DNA from: UBA7359 sp964523895
GTDB taxonomy: Bacteria > Pseudomonadota > Gammaproteobacteria > Eutrophobiales > Eutrophobiaceae
Assembly: GCA_964523895.1 (NCBI GenBank)
Contig: CAZGBJ010000013.1
Span: forward strand, 1-64,000
Direction: 5' to 3'
Length of the DNA stretch: 64,000 nt
How positions within the stretch are numbered: position 1 is the stretch's first letter; each line of letters starts with the position of its first letter. Under the pieces are notes generated by a model. The model did not search any database and was not told the DNA's origin. It saw nothing but the letters and a program-made list of their open reading frames with translations. Both the position numbers and the translations under genes were made by a program. Shown here in pieces: positions 63,501-64,000 of this stretch.

Positions 63501-63555
63501 CTTATTTATTGTTATTAATATAATCCTCAACACGTTCAAATCGAAATCCTTTTTC
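63501..63555. repeat. 55-bp duplication left of the gap
   Basis: Identical to 63656–63710, the lpxH 3' end. Probably a contig-overlap artefact and not biology. Confidence 0.9.
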
Positions 63556-63655
63556 NNNNNNNNNNNNNNNNNNNNNNNNNNNNNNNNNNNNNNNNNNNNN
63601 NNNNNNNNNNNNNNNNNNNNNNNNNNNNNNNNNNNNNNNNNNNNNNNNNNNNNNN
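63556..63655. other. 100-N assembly gap
   Basis: Exactly 100 undetermined bases, flanked by the same 55-bp sequence on both sides. The true sequence is probably continuous with one copy of the 55-mer, giving ampE and lpxH convergent and close together. Confidence 0.95.
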
Positions 63656-63710
63656 CTTATTTATTGTTATTAATATAATCCTCAACACGTTCAAATCGAA
63701 ATCCTTTTTC
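63656..63710. repeat. 55-bp duplication right of the gap
   Basis: Second copy of 63501–63555, in frame with the lpxH C terminus. Confidence 0.9.
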
Positions 63711-64000
63711 ATCGTGTATTAAGACGCAGTCTTTTTCATACCAGTCGCCTAGAACAATGCGTTGTGCTGGTGTTCCATCTAATTCCAGATCGTGAATGGC
63801 TTGTCGATGCGTATGCCCATGAATCAATGTTTTGACATTATAATCATTCATTGTTTTCAACACTGTTTCCTGTGATGCATCAATTATTTCCGGCGATTTT
63901 TTTTGTACAGCATCTGCGGCGTAACTTCGTACATCACGCGCAATTCGTTTTCGTAAAGCAAAAGGCATATTGAAGTAAATCCATTTAACCAATGGATGAG
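63657..64000 (-). CDS. lpxH: UDP-2,3-diacylglucosamine hydrolase LpxH, C-terminal part
   Basis: Partial: the 3' 114 codons are present and the gene runs off the window edge, so the true start is outside. The HGHTHR motif (metal ligands) and the QRIVLGDWYE segment mark the calcineurin-like phosphoesterase LpxH of lipid A synthesis. The ATG at 63992 is internal, not the start; the frame stays open to 64000. The stop at 63657 is repeated in the 55-bp copy left of the gap. Confidence 0.88.
   Translation of the reverse strand, partial: HPLVKWIYFNMPFALRKRIARDVRSYAADAVQKKSPEIIDASQETVLKTMNDYNVKTLIHGHTHRQAIHDLELDGTPAQRIVLGDWYEKDCVLIHDEKGFRFERVEDYINNNK

Overview
The window is AT-rich DNA from a gammaproteobacterium. 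The conserved neighbourhoods ispB–rplU–rpmA–obgE–proB, rpsT–murJ–ribF–ileS–lspA–ispH, fimT–pilVWX–pilY1–pilE and ampD–ampE all point there. Two traits narrow it: a hopanoid-modification cluster (hpnI, hpnJ, hpnK, hpnL) and a divergent mtdA/fch pair for tetrahydrofolate-linked C1 oxidation. An egtB–egtC pair suggests ergothioneine. Together they suggest a methylotroph or methanotroph, or a relative with C1 metabolism. I cannot name the genus from sequence alone.

Layout. 1–14133 is accessory: a small membrane protein overlapping an 11.5-kb gene for a secreted RTX lipase-like giant (3818 aa), an AAA ATPase under a tandem palindromic control region, and a 365-bp element made of a GIY-YIG nuclease gene between inverted palindromic repeats. 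14198–20339 holds the hopanoid genes, with a CDP-alcohol phosphatidyltransferase at each end. 20345–32354 is housekeeping: tRNA-Pro, ispB, L21/L27, obgE, proB, S20, murJ, ribF, ileS, lspA, ispH, interrupted by several small palindromic elements. 32401–42657 holds small periplasmic proteins and the type IV pilus minor-pilin operon with a very large PilY1. thiO and tRNA-Thr follow.

A 1.3-kb island sits in the tRNA-Thr gene (44038–45402). It is bounded by 45-bp direct repeats of the tRNA 3' half and carries one recognisable gene, resembling MuF-C/PBECR phage nuclease domains, with no integrase. Beyond it lie a 1282-aa fusion (YraQ-type permease, paired-cysteine repeats, FG-GAP, ASPIC/UnbV), a lysine-rich histone-like protein, a TonB-dependent receptor, two unknown tandem paralogues and a Sel1–SPOR protein. 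Then come mtdA/fch, nadC with a sodium:amino-acid symporter, an ankyrin protein, egtB–egtC, ampD–ampE and the 3' part of lpxH. The 100-N gap at 63556–63655 is flanked by an identical 55-bp sequence, so it is probably a scaffolding artefact and not missing DNA.

Working together: HpnI adds an amino sugar to bacteriohopanetetrol, HpnK deacetylates it and HpnJ contracts it to the cyclitol ether; the flanking CDP-alcohol transferases suggest a linked membrane-lipid modification. The pilus genes form one minus-strand transcription unit. MtdA and Fch catalyse successive steps between methylene- and formyl-tetrahydrofolate.
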